From positions 2,722,515-2,786,514 of the forward strand of contig PTFA01000050.1 in the NCBI GenBank assembly GCA_003342895.1: a stretch of DNA of 64,000 bases, given 5' to 3'. The DNA comes from Casuarius casuarius (taxonomy: Eukaryota; Chordata; Aves; Casuariiformes; Casuariidae). The notes beneath the pieces were generated by a model. That model searched no databases and was not told the origin of the DNA. It saw nothing but the letters and a program-made list of their open reading frames with translations. The position numbers and the translations under genes are program-made. Shown piece by piece: positions 60,901-64,000 of the stretch (the first letter of the stretch is position 1; each line of letters opens with the position of its first letter).

Positions 60901-63067
60901 CGGAAGCCTGTATAATAGACACTGAAAATGTGCTGTGATTTCCAACAGCCAGGTAACCTTGCAATTCCGCCACAAGCTAGGCAGCTCTACCTTATCTTCA
61001 GGAAAACTGTCAGAAAACAACAACAAGAGCTTACTATGGTAATAGAAATTAAGGTGAGTAGAAAACAAACATTGATAATAAACAGGGTTTCACAATTACG
61101 CTGTTAGAATTACTAGAGCGGACCATGCTGTCTCAGTATGTCAGCAGGCTAACGTAGCCTACAGGCAAAAATTGAACAAGAGAGCTCCAAACTGGCAGGT
61201 AAACATGTATGTCCATGAGCACTATGCTAAGCGTTTCTCTAGTAGTTCAAACCATGCATTTTTCAAGACAATATTTCTTTCGACAGACAGAAGTGAATGT
61301 TTCATAACTGCGAATCATCTACTTAGCTAAAATGGTACCTGTACCAAGGAGTTAACTATTTGTACATACAGCAGCAACTCTTGATTACATTACTGTAACA
61401 TACATAGATAACACTAACCAAGGATATGTTATATCTTGTAAGATACAAGCAATATATATTTACTTATTTTTGTTATATTGTAGCATATTTGTTTTATTCT
61501 CTAATGCTGCAAACAAAAAAAGGCATCTTATCAAAAAGAAAACTAAAAGCTAAGGTGGCACACACAGTTACAATATATACACATATACAGCCTACGAGGT
61601 GTTCTGGCTTGTTTTTTCACTGCTGCTTAGCAGTGAAAAGTGCTTAGCTCCATCCTGCTCTGCCAAGCTCAGCTCCATCCTGCTAGAGACCACCATGCAA
61701 AACACAGCCCGAATGAGTGAGGGGCTAGGAAGATGAAGGGGGCAGGGGAAGCTCCTTTCAGAAACTGCTAACCATAACAAACGTGAACTGAGAAGCCTTT
61801 TAAAAGCCCAAAGATTTACTTAGCTTAACTTGTCTAGTGTAAGAGTACCAAACAGAGTCATCAATCAACCAGAAGGTCACATGCTTACAGTACACTGAGC
61901 TGCAAAAGCAGCACAAGATCATATGTTAAAAAAAAATGAAAGTATTGGACAAACCTATCTGAAGTCCTCTGGCGCCCAGTGGAACACAAAGGTATTTCCT
62001 AAACCAAACAAGGAATTAAGAACAAGTTACATACTTACTCCATTGAAGGCTACATTTGAAAATAAAGTACAAGAAGCAGCCAAAACCATTTTTATACACA
62101 AAAGTCCAGAACCGTTCTCAAATACAAAATGGTTATCAGAATCTCCCCCTCCCAAGCAACCTTTTCTGCTTTGACACGTCGGCATTTTCTGACAAAAAAT
62201 TGTTAGTACATAATTGAACAGATTTGCCATGTCTCATTTTCCTCCACGCAGTGAAATAAGATCAACAAAGACAAGTAAACTGGAAACCACTTGTACAAAC
62301 GTGAATGGAGGGATACTTCATTTTAAAATTTACTACTGTTGCCTGGTCACAGAGATAAGCACAGCCTTGCTGGGCCTTAGGAGCACACCTGAAAGGAAAC
62401 ACGTCTCCTCCCGGCTTCCAGATAAGGCAGACTGAAGGAGAAATGAGTTTAACTGTTTACTGACAAAATCCTGGCACAGATGGCACATCTGGAGGGACTG
62501 TTTATTCTCTAAACATTTTAAGTGTTGAATGCATCTAGAGGCTGGGATAAATTATCTTTTTGCCAAAAACCCATGTAGCAGGCAGGATCTCAGGATGGAA
62601 TAATGTCCATAAAGGATAGTTTCAAATTTTGACTGACAATTTACTACCAACACAGCATGCTGCATGTTAGCAAAGTCTGAATGCTGTAGTTTAAGTTTTG
62701 ACAGAAATACTCATTGCACCGATGCCTTCTTAGTTCTATACTCAACACATACGCTATTTATTTATACTTAAATAAGGGCAGAAATTCATCCACAAAAACC
62801 ATCTCAGGTATCAAGTTTCATACTACAGATCTAAGGAATAGCTTGCAACTGGAAGGTGACAACTATTACTTCAAACCTCACCTTTCTTCGCCTTCCCTGT
62901 GAAGTCGAGGAGTCACTGCTCACACTTTCTCTGTGGTTCAGGTGGGCAAAGGGCCTGGCTGCTCCCCAGGACTCTAAATACCGTGTCATCCGGACAGACG
63001 CTCGCATCTTCAGCCCATCATTAACTCTTGTTTTAGGGAGATGATTATTTGACACACATTGTTTGGA
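45925..63067 (-). CDS. ADCY7: ADCY7, adenylyl cyclase type 7 (3' part, 15 exons; 5' part beyond the window)
   Basis: ADCY7 is a twelve-helix plasma-membrane enzyme that makes cAMP from ATP under G-protein control (family knowledge). Fifteen exons on the - strand join in frame (1,755 nt, 584 residues plus TGA). They encode the end of the C1 cytoplasmic region, six transmembrane helices with a glycosylated-type loop, and the full C2 cyclase domain. The C2 residues expected for catalysis are visible: Lys in KIKTIGSTY, Asp in PQYDIWGN, the Asn/Arg pair in VNVASRM, and the phosphate-binding Lys in NVKGKGE. The two metal-binding aspartates belong to C1a and lie outside the window. Assignment to type 7, not type 2 or 4, rests on the [20 protein letters not shown] segment and the C-terminus AKFQGIGLN. 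Numbering in the exon entries counts from the first visible residue. Confidence 0.97.
46196..46320 (-). CDS. ADCY7: ADCY7 exon: C2 catalytic segment
   Basis: Acceptor ATACAG, donor GTAAAC. It encodes [20 protein letters not shown], then [20 protein letters not shown] and IQ. The Asp of QYDIWGN contacts the adenine, and Asn and Arg of VNVASRM stabilise the transition state. All are intact. Confidence 0.97.
46470..46560 (-). repeat. MIR-like CORE-SINE relic (antisense)
   Basis: The + strand reads GTACTGAGGCAAAGGAGATG, then AAGTGACTCATTCACTG and AAAGAGCTAGGGCAGAGTCC. This closely follows the antisense MIR pattern 'actgaggcacagagagg-aagtgac...-cagagccgggac'. It is in an ADCY7 intron and was identified by eye. 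Confidence 0.55.
46959..47073 (-). CDS. ADCY7: ADCY7 exon: C2 domain
   Basis: Acceptor TGCTTAG, donor GTAAGT. It encodes [20 protein letters not shown], then [18 protein letters not shown] and one base of Gly. Confidence 0.96.
47875..47982 (-). CDS. ADCY7: ADCY7 exon: C2 domain, adenine-recognition segment
   Basis: Acceptor TAAACAG, donor GTATGT; 36 codons. It encodes [20 protein letters not shown], then [16 protein letters not shown]. The Lys of KIKTIG is the adenine-recognising residue in C2 of mammalian cyclases and is present. Confidence 0.96.
48423..48569 (-). CDS. ADCY7: ADCY7 exon: C2 domain
   Basis: Acceptor CCTGTAG, donor GTAACT; 49 codons. It encodes [20 protein letters not shown], then [20 protein letters not shown] and NEIIADFDE. 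It is strongly conserved; the VMFASVPDF strand corresponds to the first beta strand of the cyclase fold. Confidence 0.97.
48725..48765. repeat. (GTTT)n microsatellite
   Basis: An imperfect then regular GTTT tandem repeat in an ADCY7 intron (CAAA/AAAC in the transcript direction). Confidence 0.85.
49304..49459 (-). CDS. ADCY7: ADCY7 exon: start of C2 domain
   Basis: Acceptor TTTTGCAG, donor GTATGT; 52 codons, phase 0. It encodes [20 protein letters not shown], then [20 protein letters not shown] and [12 protein letters not shown]. The [17 protein letters not shown] signature opens the C2 cyclase domain. Confidence 0.97.
50062..50143 (-). CDS. ADCY7: ADCY7 exon: transmembrane helix 12
   Basis: Acceptor TTTCAG, donor GTATGT. 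It encodes (R)[20 protein letters not shown], then LVLLAKQ. This is the last membrane helix (TM12) before the cytoplasmic C2 domain. Confidence 0.95.
51194..51268. repeat. Compound G/T microsatellite
   Basis: Consecutive blocks are about five GGTT units, a run of nine G, about seven TTG units, then TTTG units and a T-run. It lies in the intron between the TM12 and TM10/11 exons of ADCY7, 204 bases from the nearest exon. In the transcript it reads as CAA/CCAA repeats around a C-run. Confidence 0.9.
51472..51635 (-). CDS. ADCY7: ADCY7 exon: transmembrane helices 10 and 11
   Basis: Acceptor TCTACAG, donor GTACAG. It encodes [20 protein letters not shown], then [20 protein letters not shown] and a short polar loop ending SVNDT. 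There are two hydrophobic helices. NDT is a second potential glycosylation sequon. Confidence 0.95.
52009..52130 (+). repeat. MIR-like CORE-SINE relic (sense)
   Basis: The text CTGAGAGCCAGGAACTCCAG followed by CTCTGCTCCTG, CTCCCTGTGCCACCTCCCG and CTCCATCTGCCCCCCGATAC parallels the amniote MIR pattern 'gagtcaggactcctgggttc...ctctgtgcctcagtttccccatctg...gatac'. It is diverged and lies in an ADCY7 intron. Confidence 0.5.
53923..53985 (-). CDS. ADCY7: ADCY7 exon: extracellular loop with N-glycosylation sequon
   Basis: Acceptor AAAACAG after a T8 tract, donor GTGAGT; 21 codons. It encodes [20 protein letters not shown] and F. NST is an N-glycosylation sequon at the position of the glycosylated loop known in membrane cyclases. 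A possible branch point TGCTAAC lies about 35 bases upstream. An alternative acceptor would add 10 residues in frame. Confidence 0.88.
54912..54966. repeat. Long A-rich homopolymer tract
   Basis: About 55 bases of almost pure A, broken by three single C or G bases. On the ADCY7 sense strand it is poly(T). It may be the tail of an old + strand retroposon, but nothing recognisable precedes it. Sequence accuracy here is likely poor. Confidence 0.9.
55281..55418 (-). CDS. ADCY7: ADCY7 exon: transmembrane helix 9
   Basis: Acceptor GTTTACAG, donor GTAAGT; 46 codons, phase 0. It encodes [20 protein letters not shown], then [20 protein letters not shown] and IAIFNF. The second half is a membrane helix (TM9). 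Confidence 0.95.
55900..56075. promoter_or_regulatory. Candidate conserved non-coding element in an ADCY7 intron
   Basis: An AT-rich block with dense homeodomain-, POU- and SOX-like words: two ATGCAAAG sites about 22 bases apart, CTAATTGATGTAATGG, AAATTATTCATACATTTG and GGGCTTTATGAATGATTATA. Its texture resembles ultraconserved developmental enhancers. Conservation cannot be tested from one sequence. Confidence 0.3.
56459..56543 (-). CDS. ADCY7: ADCY7 exon: transmembrane helix 8
   Basis: Acceptor GTTTAG, donor GTAAGT. It encodes [20 protein letters not shown], then VCFAEKWM. The central 20 residues are a clear membrane helix (TM8). Confidence 0.95.
57276..57373 (-). CDS. ADCY7: ADCY7 exon: transmembrane helix 7
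   Basis: Acceptor TTTTTCAG, donor GTAAGT. It encodes [20 protein letters not shown], then [12 protein letters not shown]. The hydrophobic stretch from FACASF to FIM is the first helix of the second six-helix bundle (TM7). Confidence 0.95.
58164..58236 (-). CDS. ADCY7: ADCY7 exon before the second membrane domain
   Basis: Acceptor GAACGCAG. It encodes (N)[20 protein letters not shown], then LEKE (about residues 85-109). The in-frame 3' boundary is GAG before GTTGGT, a weak donor. A stronger GTAAGA lies four bases further but would shift the frame. Confidence 0.92.
58255..58400. promoter_or_regulatory. GC/CpG-rich islet 1 inside ADCY7
   Basis: About 145 bases of CpG-rich DNA in an AT-rich gene, directly 5' (on the - strand) of the exon at 58,164-58,236. 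It contains CACGTGAC, an E-box of the USF/MITF type, at 58,270-58,277. It could be an internal promoter or methylated GC-rich sequence; the islet is shorter than standard CpG-island criteria. Confidence 0.3.
58835..58960. promoter_or_regulatory. GC/CpG-rich islet 2 inside ADCY7
   Basis: A short block with GGGGCGCGCGCGAGCTCC and CCCCGCGCCGCAGC, clearly above local GC. It lies in the intron between the exons at 59,239 and 58,236. No function is evident. Confidence 0.25.
59239..59306 (-). CDS. ADCY7: ADCY7 C1b linker exon
   Basis: Acceptor CCTCTCAG, donor GTATGC. It encodes [20 protein letters not shown], then S-T and two bases of the next codon. It resembles the mammalian segment KGR...YDDEMLSAIEGLSST. 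It is joined directly here to the 62,882 exon across a 3.6-kb intron; a small exon between them may be missing. Confidence 0.93.
60245..60415. promoter_or_regulatory. GC/CpG-rich islet 3 inside ADCY7
   Basis: A GC-rich block with GGGGCGGAGGGGGGAGCC (GC-box core) and GCGGCCGCGGAGC. It lies in the long 3.6-kb intron between the C1b exons. Together with the two other islets within 2.2 kb it could mark an intragenic promoter for a C2-half transcript; this is speculative. Confidence 0.3.
61614..61639. repeat. Perfect hairpin, 11-bp stem, with adjacent direct repeats
   Basis: TTTTCACTGCT, a GCTT loop, then AGCAGTGAAAA. Just downstream AGCTCCATCCTGCT occurs twice, at about 61,645 and 61,669, in direct orientation. 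It is in the long ADCY7 intron. Confidence 0.75.
62882..63067 (-). CDS. ADCY7: ADCY7 C1b exon (first one in the window)
   Basis: Acceptor CTGCTAG, donor GTGAGG, 62 codons, phase 0 at both ends. It starts [20 protein letters not shown] and contains the type-7 signature [20 protein letters not shown], then [20 protein letters not shown]. The Ser/Thr- and Arg-rich end is a likely disordered, phosphorylatable C1b linker. The preceding exon should encode the end of C1a and is not found up to 64,000. Confidence 0.95.
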
Positions 63068-64000
63068 CTAGCAGAAAAAGACATTGATTTACAAATCAGA
63101 AAATGATAAAAACTACATACAAATGAAGTTCTATTAACTGTTTACAGGAGTAGTTTTAGGGCTAAGCTGTCTAACTATTTAGTAGGACTCTAAACATGTA
63201 TCAGCAATACATCAGCCATCCTTGCTTCCTTTATCTCATTTAATTAATTTGAGCTAAAGTAAATCATGACTTAATGAATTTGCTTGAATTGCCTTTACAA
63301 GCCTTTGCTTGTAAAGCTGTGCAACTTTCACGCTTCCTGGTTGATTTACACTGACGCAAGAGATCTCAGGATCTAAACACAGTTTCCTTGCAGTCAGCAC
63401 AACAGCAGGGGCATACAGTTCCTAATTCCTGAGCTAGGGGGTATCAAAACAGTGATTAGGAGAAGATCCTGCAAATGCCAGACTCAGCCTTAGATTATAT
63501 CTGTGTCACAAGTGAACAGCCAGGCAATACTCATGCAGCAATATCATTATAGGTCTAAAGGAAGCTAAAACCACAGAAATAAATTGATACATCAACAGGT
63601 AGTTATTTTCTAACATTTTCTAGGCATCTTCAGGTGAGCAAAGACCATTTTAACAGAGGTAGATCATCATTCTAAGAATATATGCAGTTTACATGTAAGG
63701 GGTTTTGCAGTGTTGAGTACCTTGAACACGGAAAAAAAAAAATCTTTGAGCTCTTGCTAATTAAAAATGGCTCAACACTGTTCCTTTCTGTAAAGATCCT
63801 GAAAGGAAAAAACACTTGCTGTTTTTATTCTTTTCTCTTCTGAAACATCTTGTCAACCAGAAGCCAATTCAAAATAGCAATGCTCCAGGTGTTTGCAGTT
63901 CTCTAAAGGGGCAACCAACAGTTAGTAACCTTATACCTTGAAAAGAAGGTGAATCGCACATCTGAAATAGCGAGGAAGAAATTGTCAGATGCTATTTTAC
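63068..64000 (-). other. ADCY7: ADCY7 intron running off the right edge
   Basis: The next exon upstream should encode the end of the C1a domain (a segment like NIRTYLVID). I find no such sequence here on the - strand, so this appears to be intron to the window end. Apart from the hairpin at 63,293-63,316 I see nothing notable. Confidence 0.8.
63293..63316. repeat. Perfect hairpin, 10-bp stem
   Basis: CTTTACAAGC, a CTTT loop, then GCTTGTAAAG, upstream of the first visible ADCY7 exon on the - strand and so intronic. No function is known. Confidence 0.75.

Larger units (their letters stand above)
46072..62881 (-). other. ADCY7: ADCY7 introns: general content
   Basis: The introns are mainly unique AT-rich DNA. 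Named contents are an A19 at 46,121-46,139, MIR-like relics near 46,470-46,560 and 52,009-52,130, a GTTT repeat at 48,725-48,765, a compound G/T microsatellite at 51,194-51,268, a long A-rich run at 54,912-54,966, a conserved-looking block at 55,900-56,075, and three GC-rich islets at about 58,255-58,400, 58,835-58,960 and 60,245-60,415. The 59,307-62,881 intron is the longest. Confidence 0.8.

Noticed and set aside
63939..63963. A 25-nt segment with acceptor- and donor-like ends upstream of ADCY7 on the - strand
   Set aside because: Its length would break the phase 0 required by the next exon, and the encoded residues do not fit the C1a end of ADCY7.
1..64000. CRISPR array, operon, phage, toxin-antitoxin or other prokaryotic system
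   Set aside because: Spliced vertebrate genes, a CpG island and microsatellites show that this is a vertebrate chromosome. No regularly spaced repeats or prokaryotic-type gene clusters are present.
1..64000. CR1 LINE, endogenous retrovirus or tRNA gene
   Set aside because: I looked for the CR1 3' tail pattern, paired LTRs with a primer-binding site, and tRNA A/B boxes, and found nothing convincing by eye. A RepeatMasker or tRNAscan run would settle it.

Overview
This is eukaryotic, vertebrate nuclear DNA. It most likely comes from a bird, or failing that another sauropsid. The reasons are compact spliced genes with short introns, an AT-rich background with a sharp CpG island, few interspersed repeats, no primate- or rodent-type SINEs, and encoded proteins clearly orthologous to vertebrate BRD7 and ADCY7. 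I recognised no CR1 LINE, which is slightly unusual for a bird, so the species stays open.

Layout. Positions 1 to about 24,680 are intergenic. I see no convincing protein gene there, only short chance ORFs, a 27-A run, one MIR-like SINE relic, a few perfect inverted repeats and one TATA-box-like site. From about 24,680 a CpG island marks the BRD7 promoter. A 330-base assembly gap (25,127-25,456) interrupts it and very probably hides BRD7 exon 1 with the start codon. Sixteen BRD7 coding exons follow on the + strand (25,517-41,311). They join in frame into residues 17-653 of an expected protein of about 653 residues, including a complete bromodomain.

ADCY7 lies tail-to-tail with BRD7 on the - strand. 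Its 15 most 3' coding exons (63,067 down to the stop at 45,925) encode 584 residues: the end of the C1 region, the second six-helix membrane domain and the whole C2 cyclase domain. The first half of the gene lies beyond the right edge. The 4.6 kb between the two stop codons must hold both 3' UTRs and contains a back-to-back pair of poly(A) signals near 43,170-43,190. The convergent BRD7/ADCY7 order is the same as in human 16q12.

Functionally the two genes are unrelated neighbours: a chromatin reader of the PBAF remodelling complex and a membrane adenylyl cyclase. The points most worth checking are local: a GC-AG intron in BRD7, a 4-nt tandem splice donor and a 30-nt alternative acceptor in ADCY7, a linker between ADCY7 exons that looks shorter than in mammals, GC-rich islets inside an ADCY7 intron, and a conserved-looking AT-rich block. 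I found no bacterial-type system, CRISPR array, intact transposon or viral insertion, and nothing I would call a previously undescribed system.
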